From Thermoplasmata archaeon (lineage in GTDB: Archaea; Thermoplasmatota; Thermoplasmata; Thermoplasmatales; Thermoplasmataceae), in the NCBI GenBank assembly GCA_021846695.1, contig JAJZWN010000003.1, forward strand, positions 1 to 63,490: DNA of 63,490 nt. The letters are read 5' to 3'. Both the position numbers and the translations under genes were made by a program. Below the pieces are notes generated by a model. It was not told the DNA's origin. It saw only the letters and a list, made by a program, of their open reading frames with translations, and made no database searches. Within the stretch, counting starts at the first letter, position 1. The number at the start of each line of letters is the position of its first letter. Below, in pieces: positions 24,637 through 33,513 of this stretch.

Positions 24637-25800
24637 TTATTCACCCAGTATATGAATTATTGATGATGCGCCGGTACCTGCCATGTTATGCAGCAATCCG
24701 TATCTTGCATTTTTTATCTGGTTGTCCCCTGCCTTTCCTGTTAACTGGCGGTAAGCATCAACTGCCTGCCCAACTCCAACTGCACCATAGGGGTCTCCCT
24801 TTGCCTTTAATCCTCCCGAGGGATTTACAGGCAAACGTCCTTCAAGTTTAATATCATCGTATACCAGCTTGTTAGCTTTTCCCTTTTCTGCAAATCCAAG
24901 GTCTTCAAGTTCAAGTAGCCCGTATATTGAAAATGAATCGTGAACTTCCATGAATGATATGTCATCCCTCTTTGTTCCTGCCTTCCTGAATGCCTTTTCA
25001 GCGGCGAGTTTCGTGGATGTAAGGGTATATATTGATTGCCTTGATCCAACAGACAGGTAATCCTCTGCAACTGCTGAACTCAGTATATGCACCCCCTCCT
25101 TTTTGTTCTTTTTCATATAATTTTCTGAGGCGAGAACCACTGCTGCAGCCCCGTCGCTCAGGGGGGAACAATCCATCATATTAAGTGGGTCTGCAACAGC
25201 AGTTGCATTCATGGCCTGCTGCAGTGTCAGTTTGTTCCTGAACTGTGCATCTGGATTTTTGGACCCATTCAGATGGTCATTAACAGAAAACATTGATAAT
25301 GCTTCCTTATCAACATTAAAATCATGCATGTATTTTCTGGCTATCAGTGCAGCCATGGCAGCAGGTGTGGCACCAAAAAAGGCTTCCCATTCACGATCAA
25401 GTATTGATGATGATTTTTCAAGTATGTCACTTCCGTGTATATCTGTCATTTTTTCAACTCCGCCAACTACCACCACATCATATTCTTCTGACTTTATTGA
25501 GAGATATGCATCCCTCAGGGCAGCTGCCCCCGAAGCGGTGGACGACTCGACCCTCAATGATGGGATTCCATCTGCAGATAGGCCCGAAAAATCGGCTATC
25601 AATGCACCGATATTTTCCTGTTTATTTATAATGCCTGCCAGTGAATTGGCGCCGTAAATGGCATCCACATCCTTCGAATATATGCCTGCATTTTCTATTG
25701 CCTTCAATCCCGCTTCAACAGCCAGATTTCTCAGAGATTTATCCCACAACTCCCCGAATTTGGTTTCTCCGGCTCCAATAATATATACTTCATTACTCAA
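24637..25800 (-). CDS. Thiolase-like protein of the mevalonate operon, lacking the nucleophilic cysteine
   Basis: A thiolase-fold protein of about 387 residues, placed where archaea encode acetoacetyl-CoA thiolase. The fold markers are complete: [13 protein letters not shown] at the N-terminus, [22 protein letters not shown] and a C-terminal [12 protein letters not shown]. Two catalytic positions are changed. The nucleophile segment, normally CASG, reads [10 protein letters not shown] (Thr88), and the GHPxG motif reads GDPYG (Asp336). I start at TTG 25800, which has GGTGA five bases upstream (25806-25810); an in-frame ATG at 25818 lies inside the upstream gene. Overlap with HMG-CoA synthase indicates translational coupling. 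The protein may be scaffold-only or catalyse something else. Confidence 0.85.
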   Translation of the reverse strand: MSNEVYIIGAGETKFGELWDKSLRNLAVEAGLKAIENAGIYSKDVDAIYGANSLAGIINKQENIGALIADFSGLSADGIPSLRVESSTASGAAALRDAYLSIKSEEYDVVVVGGVEKMTDIHGSDILEKSSSILDREWEAFFGATPAAMAALIARKYMHDFNVDKEALSMFSVNDHLNGSKNPDAQFRNKLTLQQAMNATAVADPLNMMDCSPLSDGAAAVVLASENYMKKNKKEGVHILSSAVAEDYLSVGSRQSIYTLTSTKLAAEKAFRKAGTKRDDISFMEVHDSFSIYGLLELEDLGFAEKGKANKLVYDDIKLEGRLPVNPSGGLKAKGDPYGAVGVGQAVDAYRQLTGKAGDNQIKNARYGLLHNMAGTGASSIIHILGE

Positions 25801-26848
25801 GACTTTCACCCATAACAATTATTTTTCTGAACTTTGTGTACATTGCATAATCAATAAATGTAACATTTTCTATCATCTTTCTCACACCAGGTGCGTTTTC
25901 CCGCTTGTAGGTTTTCATATTCTCCGTTACAGTTATATCGAAGGCATCAGAACCTGCCCCGGAACCGAAAGAGACAGCCAGTATTCTGTCCCCTGGCTTT
26001 GCCTCATCAAGTATGGCCGAAAGCCCGGTCATGGTTGACCCGGAATATGTGTTTCCTATATACGGTGTAAGTAAGCCGGTTTTATACTGATCTTCCGTGA
26101 AGCTAAGCATTTTTGCAACTCTTGTGGGAAATTTCCCATTGGGCTGGTGAAAAACAACGTAATCATAATCGCTGCTTTTTGTTCCCATTCTTGACATCAT
26201 AGCCTTTGCCGCAGCAACAACATGTTTGAAATACCCGGGTTCACCTGTAAATCTTTCGCCGTGCCTCGGATATGGTTCTCCTTCCCTTCTCCAGAAATCA
26301 GGAGTATCCGTAGATACTGATAAGGTGTCGTTGATTTCTGCAATAACATCATCCTTGCCGATAAGCATGGCTGTACCCCCGGCAGATGCGCTGTATTCAA
26401 GGGCATCACCTGGGGCACCCTGTGACGTGTCTGATCCTATGGCAAATCCGTATTTTATATAATTGGCATCAACCATTGCCTTGACATTCTGCATTCCGGC
26501 GGTACCGGCCTTGCACGCAAATTCATAATCAGCAGCGAAATATTCAAGTGGCATCCCTATTGCGGCTGCAACAACTGTTGCTGTGGGTTTTACAGCGTAC
26601 GGATGTGATTCTGATCCGACATAAATAGCACCGATATCATGGGGGTTTACCTTTTTTCGTTTCAGGGCATTCCTTGCTGCCTCAACAGAAATTGTGGCAA
26701 CGTCTTCGTCCGGTGCAGGCACCGATTTGCTTAGTATAAAAAGATTGTTTTTCATTTTTTCCGGATCATCGCCCCATATTCTGGCAATTTCTTCGGGTTT
26801 AATTCTGTATACAGGAACATATGAACCGTAACTAACTATTCCAGACAT
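25793..26848 (-). CDS. hmgB: Hydroxymethylglutaryl-CoA synthase
   Basis: Condenses acetyl-CoA with acetoacetyl-CoA to HMG-CoA for the mevalonate pathway to isoprenoid lipids. The 351-residue archaeal-type enzyme keeps its whole triad: Glu80 (VGSESHPYA), nucleophile Cys112 ([10 protein letters not shown]) and His234 (FHQPNGKFP). It also has the GSGAGSDAF glycine motif near the C-terminus. It is the first gene of the operon with the thiolase-like and DUF35 genes; its last codons overlap the next start. The intact triad contrasts with the altered thiolase partner. Confidence 0.95.
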   Translation of the reverse strand: MSGIVSYGSYVPVYRIKPEEIARIWGDDPEKMKNNLFILSKSVPAPDEDVATISVEAARNALKRKKVNPHDIGAIYVGSESHPYAVKPTATVVAAAIGMPLEYFAADYEFACKAGTAGMQNVKAMVDANYIKYGFAIGSDTSQGAPGDALEYSASAGGTAMLIGKDDVIAEINDTLSVSTDTPDFWRREGEPYPRHGERFTGEPGYFKHVVAAAKAMMSRMGTKSSDYDYVVFHQPNGKFPTRVAKMLSFTEDQYKTGLLTPYIGNTYSGSTMTGLSAILDEAKPGDRILAVSFGSGAGSDAFDITVTENMKTYKRENAPGVRKMIENVTFIDYAMYTKFRKIIVMGESLE

Positions 26849-26963
26849 AAGTGGATAGTATTAGGAAATATATAAAAATTCACGTTAGATAATTCGTTGA
26901 TTAACGATTTAACATTATTTTTTCTGCGATGAAAGTGCAATGGTTTAAATGGTTTATTAAAAA

Positions 26964-26973
26964 TATTTAAATA
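26964..26973 (+). promoter_or_regulatory. TATA-like box of the slipin gene
   Basis: TATTTAAATA sits 21-30 bases before the ATG at 26994, in the 145-bp divergent spacer shared with the mevalonate operon. Confidence 0.5.
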
Positions 26974-26993
26974 GAACTTCTCGTTGTTATAGT

Positions 26994-27839
26994 ATGGTAG
27001 CTATAGATGTTGGAGAAGTTATATTAATTCTCGTCCTGATAATAATTGTTGCAATTATACTCTCTGGTATACATATATTAAAAGAATGGCAGAGGGCACC
27101 GGTTTTAACGCTAGGGAGATATACTGGATTGAAGGGGCCAGGAATTGTTTATGTGACGCCAATTATAAGTAAAATTACAGTTGTTTTATCAACGAGAATA
27201 CAGGCAGTGGCGTTTAAGACAGAGTCCACATTTACACAGGATAACGTTCCCGTAAATGTTGATGCAGTTATGTATTTCCAGATAATTGATCCGGACAAGG
27301 CAGTGCTTAATGTGGAAAATTATGCTGCAGCAACACAGCTTGCCGCACAGACAACATTGAGGGAGGTTCTTGGGAAATCTTCTTTCGATGAAATCCTGTC
27401 AGAAAGGGAAAAGATAGGAGAGGCAGCAAGGCAGATAATTGATGAGAAAACAGAGCACTGGGGAGTAAAGGTTTCATCTGTGGAAATCAGGGATGTCCTC
27501 GTACCGCAGACGCTTCAGGACGCAATGTCCAGGCAGGCTGCTGCCGAGAGGGAGAGAAGGTCCAGGGTAACACTTGCACTGGCAGAGGTAGAGGCAGCTG
27601 GAAAGATGGTTGATGCAGCCAAACAGTATGCAAACAACCCAACAGCCTTCCAGCTGAGATGGATGGATATAGTATACCAGATCGGGCTGGAAGGAAAGGG
27701 ATCTCTTATAATGATACCACAGAACGTACCGACAGTGGGAGATACATCACAGTTCTTTACAGCAACGGCGCTGAATAATATATTGAGCAAGAGCACCGGA
27801 AATGTTGGTAACAGCACTATATCCGGGAGTAAACCATAA
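26994..27839 (+). CDS. Slipin / stomatin-family SPFH (Band 7) membrane protein
   Basis: A 281-residue protein with one N-terminal membrane helix (about 8-27). The SPFH domain follows (APVLTLGRYTGLKGPGIVYVTPI, TRIQAVAFKTESTFTQDNVPVNVDAVMYF, ATQLAAQTTLREVLGKSSFDEILSERE). A charged coiled-coil (AAAERERRSRVTLALAEVEAA) and a Ser/Asn-rich tail complete it. Slipins assemble membrane rings and scaffold or gate proteases and channels. In many archaea they sit beside a NfeD-like S49 protease, which is absent here; the S49 protein encoded at 3.1-3.8 kb is soluble and unlinked. The 3' end overlaps ksgA by 23 bp, convergently. Confidence 0.92.
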   Translation: MVAIDVGEVILILVLIIIVAIILSGIHILKEWQRAPVLTLGRYTGLKGPGIVYVTPIISKITVVLSTRIQAVAFKTESTFTQDNVPVNVDAVMYFQIIDPDKAVLNVENYAAATQLAAQTTLREVLGKSSFDEILSEREKIGEAARQIIDEKTEHWGVKVSSVEIRDVLVPQTLQDAMSRQAAAERERRSRVTLALAEVEAAGKMVDAAKQYANNPTAFQLRWMDIVYQIGLEGKGSLIMIPQNVPTVGDTSQFFTATALNNILSKSTGNVGNSTISGSKP

Positions 27840-28536
27840 TTAACTGGTCTATTGTGAGTTCCCCGGGCCTCTTTTCTGATAAAGGCCCGCTGTAATTCAG
27901 TATTGTTGATAATTTTTTTCTTCTCATTGTAAATATCTTTATCAAAAATGCATCAAAATTTTTTATATCAATATCACATGATTTTTTCCTGATTTCTATT
28001 ATTGAGGAATCTACACCGGGCACCGGAGAGAACACCTGCCTGTTAACATTGGAAATTATTTTTATATTTGACCTTAAGCCAGCGTTCACAGATAATCTGG
28101 AATAGTCCTTCGTACCTGGTTTTGCAACCAGCCTTAATGCAAATTCCTTCTGGACCATCATCACTGCTGATTCAAAGTTAAAATCCAGCAAATGGAAAAG
28201 TATTTGCGATGAAATATTGTAAGGTATGTTTCCTATTATATGATTATAATTTGCAGGGGGAATATCCAGGAAACTTTCTTTTAAAATTTTGAATTTTCCA
28301 GTATAAATGGATTCTGCATACTTTATTGCAAGGCTTTCGTAAAACCTGTGATCCGGTTCAACGGCAGTAAGTTTGACGGGATATGAAAGAAGTATATCCG
28401 TAAGTATTCCATCTCCTGGACCTATTTCAAGGATCTCGTCACCGTCTCTAACTGACAGTAACCTCACTTCCTTGGCCGCTATATTCTTATCCCGTAAAAA
28501 AACCTGCCCGAATTTTTTTGGAAAATTCCCGGTCAT
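27817..28536 (-). CDS. ksgA: rRNA adenine N6-dimethyltransferase KsgA/Dim1
   Basis: Dimethylates two adjacent adenines in the terminal helix of 16S rRNA, a late 30S assembly checkpoint. The 239-residue protein has the SAM-binding LEIGPGDGILTD motif, an acidic VEPDHRF, the catalytic GNIPYNISS (NxPY) and the VQKEFALRL and FSPVPGVDSSI signatures. It is the last gene of the long superoperon, overlapping the DUF655 gene stop by 4 bp. It is somewhat shorter than bacterial KsgA at the C-terminus, as usual for archaea. Confidence 0.95.
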   Translation of the reverse strand: MTGNFPKKFGQVFLRDKNIAAKEVRLLSVRDGDEILEIGPGDGILTDILLSYPVKLTAVEPDHRFYESLAIKYAESIYTGKFKILKESFLDIPPANYNHIIGNIPYNISSQILFHLLDFNFESAVMMVQKEFALRLVAKPGTKDYSRLSVNAGLRSNIKIISNVNRQVFSPVPGVDSSIIEIRKKSCDIDIKNFDAFLIKIFTMRRKKLSTILNYSGPLSEKRPGELTIDQLIMVYSRI

Positions 28537-29081
28537 TTTGCAACGAATAATTTGTATTTTTCGTACCTGTTTTGCAGTTCATCCATGATCCTGTTAACAA
28601 TCATCTTTTTCGGGTTATGGACGCTCTTAACCCTTTCCATAATATCATCAAATGAGGTAAATGGCCCATTTTTTCGTTCTTCAAGAATGGCCCACATGCT
28701 TTTATTTCCAAGTCCAGGAAGAAGTTCCAGTGTGTGCATTCTTGTATTAACAGCCTCAGCATTATTGAAAAAATCAATAAATCTCTTCTGGTTTCCGTCT
28801 ATTATATTTTCTATAGCATATGGTAATTCACTGACAGCAGCGCTGGTTAGTTCCTTAAATGTAATTCTTCTTTTTATTGAAATAATTTTGTCCCTTTTTT
28901 CTGGAGATTTTCCAATATATATTCTGTCCCCGACAGTGATTACAGCATCAGGCTTGGGAACGATTTCCAGAAGCTTAAATTCATTTTCCCCTATCGCTAT
29001 TATGAGTGGTGACTTTCTGAAGTTTTTATCCTCTGCCCTACCCTGCGGCAGATAATCGATTATATAAGCGTATTCTTCCAT
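28533..29081 (-). CDS. DUF655 protein (OB-like N-domain plus helix-hairpin-helix)
   Basis: A 182-residue archaeal DUF655 member. The N-terminal half (YAYIIDYLPQGR through VGDRIYIGK) is an OB-like beta domain, and the C-terminal half has the helix-hairpin-helix LELLPGLGNKSMWAILEERK and a basic end. It probably binds RNA or DNA. The L21e - Rpo4 - DUF655 - KsgA gene order is very widely conserved in archaea, which suggests a ribosome or transcription link, but no biochemical role is established to my knowledge. Confidence 0.92.
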   Translation of the reverse strand: MEEYAYIIDYLPQGRAEDKNFRKSPLIIAIGENEFKLLEIVPKPDAVITVGDRIYIGKSPEKRDKIISIKRRITFKELTSAAVSELPYAIENIIDGNQKRFIDFFNNAEAVNTRMHTLELLPGLGNKSMWAILEERKNGPFTSFDDIMERVKSVHNPKKMIVNRIMDELQNRYEKYKLFVAK

Positions 29082-29390
29082 TTACAAACCCTTGAGTATA
29101 TCTATTATACTATCTAAAACTTTGTTATCAACATTGATATTATATGAGTTTAATATAGCTATGAGCTCCTCTGGGGTTGCAGGTTTGATGTCGATTATTT
29201 TTGTTATTACTTCCCTTGAAAATCTATGCACCTTTCCAATATCAGCATAAAGCTGCGCAATGTCAGTATCACGATCGTATTTTAAAAATTTTTCAACATA
29301 TGAAAGCGTGGCGTTCTCACTGGGGGTTCTATCTTCCATCCCTATTAATAAATCGTACACCTCGCTGTTGGTTTTATAGGTTATTTTCAT
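29082..29390 (-). CDS. rpoF: DNA-directed RNA polymerase subunit Rpo4 (RpoF)
   Basis: The archaeal Rpb4 homologue, half of the Rpo4/7 stalk. The 102-residue protein shows TNSEVYDLLIGMEDRTPSEN, ATLSYVEKFLKYDR and the HRDC-like C-terminal helices ATPEELIAILNSYNIN. The start overlaps the L21e stop as ATGA, so the two are translationally coupled. Its stop abuts the DUF655 start. Confidence 0.94.
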   Translation of the reverse strand: MKITYKTNSEVYDLLIGMEDRTPSENATLSYVEKFLKYDRDTDIAQLYADIGKVHRFSREVITKIIDIKPATPEELIAILNSYNINVDNKVLDSIIDILKGL

Positions 29391-29683
29391 TGAGGCAACC
29401 TCTTGAGGTGGACAGGAGCAGATATTATCTTTCTCTCAGTGTTGCCTATTTTAATTTTTAAAACATAGCAACTTCCCTGCATCCCTATGATTTTTCCTGT
29501 TCTCCCCTGGAAGTTATGGAAAGGCATTCCATTCTGAATCGCTGGATCTATTACAACAGCCACTGTTTCTCCTACCTCAAATTTCTTTAAAAGGCTGTTT
29601 ACCTTGGGCATACCCCTCTGTTTTATCTTCTTAGTTAACTTGCTTCTTGAACCGGATCTGGTTCCATTGGACATTCTTGTCAT
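29387..29683 (-). CDS. rpl21e: Ribosomal protein L21e
   Basis: A 98-residue basic 50S protein of the SH3-like barrel type: a basic MSNGTRSGSRSKLTKKIKQRG head, EVGETVAVVIDPAIQNGMPFHNF with the conserved PxxxF turn, and GRTGKIIGMQGSCYVLKI. A strong GAGGTGA Shine-Dalgarno six bases before the ATG overlaps the region after the Pus10 stop, consistent with an internal operon gene. Confidence 0.95.
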   Translation of the reverse strand: MTRMSNGTRSGSRSKLTKKIKQRGMPKVNSLLKKFEVGETVAVVIDPAIQNGMPFHNFQGRTGKIIGMQGSCYVLKIKIGNTERKIISAPVHLKRLPQ

Positions 29684-29689
29684 GTTTAT

Positions 29690-30832
29690 TCACCTCATTA
29701 TTTTTATTACATCAAGGCTTTTTACCCTCAATTCTTTACCGTAGATAGATGACATACTCGGTACTGTTCTGCCATTATCCCCATTGATAAGCTCCTTAAT
29801 GTATGTTCCTGACTGGGAGCAAATTTTTATTGTGGCTTCCTTATCATGTATATCTTCTATATTTATATATTTTATTTCTTTTTTTCTTATTAGATCAGCA
29901 CGGTTTCCAATTACCCTTGTGGGGGTTCTCTGTGAAATTACTAGATTTTTGAACTTATTGACTGTATTTTCCATTTTGTCTCTGGATATTTCATCATCGC
30001 ATTCTACCGTCGCCATATATACCTTATCATATGCTGCTTCCTTTATTTCCCGGATTTTATCTTTGCTGGAAAATTCAAGATTGGAAATATATACCCCTGA
30101 ATCCGACCGGTTAACAGCATTCATGAACTCTTCCAGATTTATATTCCTGTACACTGGCTCATCTACTTCCATTACAAATTCACGTCCATTGCCGAGCATC
30201 ATAACATCCACATCTTCTCTCCCTGAACCATGAAGTTTATAATTTCTCCCGCCTGTGTATTTTAAAAGCAATTCTCCTATCAGGGATTCTATTGAATTTC
30301 CGGTGCCGTTTATCCACCTTGTCTGTGGTATATCCCTGCGTTTTTTTAGGTAGGTCCCGTATATGTAAAGAGGCCTAACTATTAGACTCACACTATCGTA
30401 CACTGTATTTATTTCTATTAGTATATCAGGATTTTTAGAAAATTCCTTTCCGGTATGATCAGAGAAATATTTTCCGAACTCGCGGTTGAATTCTTTCTTT
30501 ATGCTTTCACCCTTATTCCCGTACTTATTCTGTATTTTCTGCTCCTGGATCATTATATCCGGATCGAACTTCGATCCTATCAAAAATGTACTATACTCCA
30601 TACTCCCTATAGCATCAACTGCCATGTTCAGGTACATATCCAGATTGCTGAAAATTCCATTGCAGATATAACATTTTTCAGGAATATCAATCTCCCCGAA
30701 AAATGCCCTGTAAGTGAAAGCCAGTTTCTGGCCCCGATCATAGTCTGTCAATCCAGTATCAATGGATGCGAAAATTCTGCCGGTACATCTCATACAGAGT
30801 TTATTTGAGAATAAGTCCTGAATATCGTTCAT
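29690..30832 (-). CDS. pus10: tRNA pseudouridine synthase Pus10
   Basis: Makes pseudouridine 54 (and in some archaea 55) of tRNA. The 380-residue protein has an N-terminal zinc-binding/THUMP-type part with CMRC (13-16) and CYIC (54-57). The catalytic domain carries GREDVDVMMLGNGREFVMEV (the Asp in EDVDV is the nucleophile), QRTPTRV and a C-terminal SQSGTYIKELINGDNGRT with the TYIKE motif. It lies between rpoP and L21e, joining what are usually two separate conserved clusters. Confidence 0.92.
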   Translation of the reverse strand: MNDIQDLFSNKLCMRCTGRIFASIDTGLTDYDRGQKLAFTYRAFFGEIDIPEKCYICNGIFSNLDMYLNMAVDAIGSMEYSTFLIGSKFDPDIMIQEQKIQNKYGNKGESIKKEFNREFGKYFSDHTGKEFSKNPDILIEINTVYDSVSLIVRPLYIYGTYLKKRRDIPQTRWINGTGNSIESLIGELLLKYTGGRNYKLHGSGREDVDVMMLGNGREFVMEVDEPVYRNINLEEFMNAVNRSDSGVYISNLEFSSKDKIREIKEAAYDKVYMATVECDDEISRDKMENTVNKFKNLVISQRTPTRVIGNRADLIRKKEIKYINIEDIHDKEATIKICSQSGTYIKELINGDNGRTVPSMSSIYGKELRVKSLDVIKIMR

Positions 30833-30846
30833 AAAAATAAAAAAAA

Positions 30847-30978
30847 TTATCTGGCCTTCACAACTTTTTCAATGCTAGGCCTTTCCTTGATAAAAACCCT
30901 TGAACCACATTCACATTCGATATCAGTGGTTCCGAATGATTTTTCAAGCTGTCTACCACATCTTATACATTTATACAT
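30847..30978 (-). CDS. rpoP: DNA-directed RNA polymerase subunit Rpo12 (RpoP)
   Basis: A 43-residue subunit, easily missed by length. It reads [20 protein letters not shown] and continues [23 protein letters not shown]. The zinc ligands are Cys4, Cys7, Cys22 and Cys24, followed by the family's basic R-x-F/L-x-K-x-R-P segment. The second pair is spaced C-x-C instead of the usual C-x2-C. Its start overlaps the L37Ae stop by 8 bp, the normal archaeal order. Confidence 0.95.
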   Translation of the reverse strand: MYKCIRCGRQLEKSFGTTDIECECGSRVFIKERPSIEKVVKAR

Positions 30979-31228
30979 GGTTGTTTATCTCCTTTACAGT
31001 CTCGCTGCTATATTCCGGTGTATAGGACCCACCGGCAAATTTATAGCCGCAATGCCTGCATTCCCATATTCCATTGGCAACTCTCTTTACCTTTTTCTGC
31101 TTGCATGAAGGGCATATATAGAAACTGGTTTTCTGCTTGTATACCTTATTCCATGCCTTTCTTACTGTAACACCATACCGGGGACCAAAACGCCCGGATG
31201 CCCCTACTTTTACTGTGTGTTTTGTCAT
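30971..31228 (-). CDS. rpl37ae: Ribosomal protein L37Ae
   Basis: An 85-residue zinc-ribbon 50S protein: [19 protein letters not shown] opening, then CPSC and CRHC knuckles around a KRVANGIWE strand. It starts 4 bp after the Rrp42 stop, behind an AGGTGA Shine-Dalgarno. Confidence 0.96.
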   Translation of the reverse strand: MTKHTVKVGASGRFGPRYGVTVRKAWNKVYKQKTSFYICPSCKQKKVKRVANGIWECRHCGYKFAGGSYTPEYSSETVKEINNHV

Positions 31229-31232
31229 ATAT

Positions 31233-32015
31233 TCACCTTAAATATGTTTCCCTTAACTTATTACCTATATTACTTGATGTTTTTATAGCTTTCCTTATTT
31301 CATCAAGGGAGAATTCTCCTATATCGCCTTTCTGCATTGCATGTATATTATGATCTTCTGAAATTGTAACGGTAATCCTGCCATTTGAAACCTGTTCTTC
31401 CTCCAGATCGGGATCACAAACAAGTTCGTCCCCGATTTTTACCATCGTAACTGAAACAGGTGTTGCATTGACCGGGAGCGCATAATCCTTCTGCCCGATT
31501 TTTGAGGCAGGTACAACAGTATTTTTCAATGCAGTAACAGCCGCAAGCGTTGCAGCGTCTATTATATTGCCATCGTAGTTCAGGACATCTATATCCACGA
31601 ATATCATCCAAACACGTTTGCCGGATTCTATTACAAGTTTTGATGTGTCTATCATTTTACTTTCCCTGATACCCCTGTCAACAACACGGGAATACTCTAT
31701 TGCCTGCTCACTTGGAGGGCCCGATTCAAAGGTTGGAAATGCCATGGGAAGCAACTCTATGTTGAGAGCCATGACACCACTGTCAGGAGAATCCTCGAAG
31801 GGGTCTCCCTCCTCCACCTTTATACCTGCCACAACCTTTGTTTTCCCTATTTCTACCATTGCAGAACCCGCTGCCTTTGGCACAAAATTTTCTGTTATCT
31901 TTATTTCCCTGTAATCATCCAGGCGCCTTCCATCCAGGCGTTTTCCTGTTTTTATGCTCTCCAGTATGAATCCTTTTCTAATTTCCGATAATACTGCACT
32001 TGCGTCCATAGGCAT
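31233..32015 (-). CDS. rrp42: Exosome complex component Rrp42
   Basis: Non-catalytic RNase PH-fold subunit that pairs with Rrp41 in the hexameric ring of the archaeal exosome. It shows [30 protein letters not shown], the [15 protein letters not shown] segment and [22 protein letters not shown] start at ATG 32015 (MPMDASA), because GGTGA lies five bases upstream at the end of rrp41. A longer frame to 32027 would put the start within rrp41 coding sequence. Confidence 0.95.
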   Translation of the reverse strand: MPMDASAVLSEIRKGFILESIKTGKRLDGRRLDDYREIKITENFVPKAAGSAMVEIGKTKVVAGIKVEEGDPFEDSPDSGVMALNIELLPMAFPTFESGPPSEQAIEYSRVVDRGIRESKMIDTSKLVIESGKRVWMIFVDIDVLNYDGNIIDAATLAAVTALKNTVVPASKIGQKDYALPVNATPVSVTMVKIGDELVCDPDLEEEQVSNGRITVTISEDHNIHAMQKGDIGEFSLDEIRKAIKTSSNIGNKLRETYLR

Positions 32016-32016
32016 T

Positions 32017-32739
32017 TTATTCACCATCCTCTAAACTGTATTTATCCATCAATGCATTCCTCTGTATTTCTGAAATGCGTGGCATTGCCTCCATCATCAT
32101 TGATGTGGCCTGATTAAATTCTTCCTCTGTAACATCACCATCAAGCTGAAGCAGAACGACCTTGCCGGTTCTGGGCAGGATTGCCATTGGTATATCGGCC
32201 TGCCCAAAATTGTCCTCGTCCTTAGAGAGGTCCAGAACAATTTTACCATCTGCCTTTCCAGCAGTGCAGCCGACCACAAGGTCCCTCATGGGAACACCGG
32301 CATCGGCCACTGCTACAGAAGAAGCGGTAAGGCTTGCTATTCTTGTACCAGCATCAGCCTCAAGAACCTGAATAAAAACATCCACCTCTGCCCTGGGAAG
32401 TTTTTCCAGTACAATAGCAGATGAAAGTGCCTCAGAAACCACCTTCGATATTTCCATGGTTCTCCTGTCTGGACCCGGGCGCTTCCTCTCCTCCACAGAG
32501 TATCCTGACATATTGTATCTGGCCTTTACTATTGCACGGTCTATATTCTGTGCATGCTTCGGATATGCTTCCCTTACATAAACTGCCACAATAATCTTAT
32601 TCGCACCCCATTCTATAAATGCTGATCCGTCTGCCCTGTCCACAACGCCTGTTTGTATCTTAATCGGGCGCATTTCATTGTTTGCACGGCCATCCAGCCT
32701 AAGTCCGTCATCTCTTATAAGTTTGATATTTCCTTCCAT
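32017..32739 (-). CDS. rrp41: Exosome complex catalytic subunit Rrp41
   Basis: Phosphorolytic 3'-5' exonuclease (and polyadenylating) subunit. The 240-residue RNase PH fold has LRLDGRANNEMRPIKIQTGV, an RNA-gripping Arg-rich ERKRPGPDRRTMEISK segment and the phosphate/metal-site region VLDLSKDEDNFGQADIPMA with the catalytic Asp. It abuts Rrp4 (TAATG overlap) and is followed by rrp42, as in nearly all exosome-bearing archaea. Confidence 0.97.
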   Translation of the reverse strand: MEGNIKLIRDDGLRLDGRANNEMRPIKIQTGVVDRADGSAFIEWGANKIIVAVYVREAYPKHAQNIDRAIVKARYNMSGYSVEERKRPGPDRRTMEISKVVSEALSSAIVLEKLPRAEVDVFIQVLEADAGTRIASLTASSVAVADAGVPMRDLVVGCTAGKADGKIVLDLSKDEDNFGQADIPMAILPRTGKVVLLQLDGDVTEEEFNQATSMMMEAMPRISEIQRNALMDKYSLEDGE

Positions 32740-33407
32740 TAATTTTCACCCTTCATCTTCTTCAGGTATTCTTCCATTCTGTCTGTTAAGCCAATTGTAT
32801 GGGCCTCCTTTTCTACTAGTCTAATTGCATCAATAGCTTTTTTCACATTGTCTATCTCTCCATCAACCCATATGAATCCATTCTGCCCAACTATTATTTT
32901 TGTATCGGTATAGGTCTTTATGATATTAATCATGTTTCCGCCTTTTCCAATAACCCTGGGTACCTTCGGGGGCTTAACCGATATAATTCTTCCTGTTTCC
33001 AGCTTTCTCATTCCGTTGTCTCTCAATGAAATCCAGCTTTCCTTGATTTCATTAGACACAGATATTCTTGCATAAACATAGTCCCCGACCTTAAGGTATC
33101 TTTCAAGGTCCCCTGAGGAAACATGCCATGGGGTATCGTTCATATGCAGGAGGGAATAATAGGGAGAGTTTATGTCAACAGTCCACATCGTTGGCCCAAT
33201 ATCCATTATCTTCCCAATGATTTTATCATTTACCCTGGGAAGGTAAGGGCTGTTGAAAGGAGCCACATCAACAAATTTCTCACTTTCCTGGATAACTCCA
33301 AAGTATTCAGAGAAGAATTCTGAATTAGATTCGTACATACCATTTCGGGGTTTTAAATCACCTGTTTCTATTTTATCCCCGGGATAAACTATTTTTTTTG
33401 TCTCCAA
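32739..33407 (-). CDS. rrp4: Exosome RNA-binding cap subunit Rrp4
   Basis: A 222-residue cap subunit with an N-terminal domain (IVYPGDKIETGDL), an S1 domain (NDKIIGKIMDIGPTMWTVDINSPY through VGDYVYARISVS) and a KH domain (GRIISVKPPKVPRVIGKGGNMINIIK, containing the GxxG-like GKGG loop). The start codon is TTG at 33407. AAGGTG seven bases upstream (33415-33420) supports it, and there is no ATG alternative that keeps the N-terminus. Confidence 0.95.
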   Translation of the reverse strand: METKKIVYPGDKIETGDLKPRNGMYESNSEFFSEYFGVIQESEKFVDVAPFNSPYLPRVNDKIIGKIMDIGPTMWTVDINSPYYSLLHMNDTPWHVSSGDLERYLKVGDYVYARISVSNEIKESWISLRDNGMRKLETGRIISVKPPKVPRVIGKGGNMINIIKTYTDTKIIVGQNGFIWVDGEIDNVKKAIDAIRLVEKEAHTIGLTDRMEEYLKKMKGEN

Positions 33408-33414
33408 TTGAATA

Positions 33415-33420
33415 CACCTT
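33415..33420 (-). promoter_or_regulatory. Shine-Dalgarno deciding the TTG start of rrp4
   Basis: Minus-strand AAGGTG is spaced seven bases from TTG 33407. It is the main reason to accept a non-ATG start for this core gene. Confidence 0.6.
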
Positions 33421-33513
33421 TTACTTTATGAAATATACCTTCGTAATATATTTATCTTTGTCATTAATTTAAAATTAATATATAAATAATTTTAATACTT
33501 GCATGTTTTTAAA

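Noticed and set aside
24637..25800. Thiolase substitutions as a sequencing error or frameshift
   Set aside because: Both changes are in-frame codons in an otherwise perfectly conserved reading frame with intact flanking motifs, so error is unlikely.
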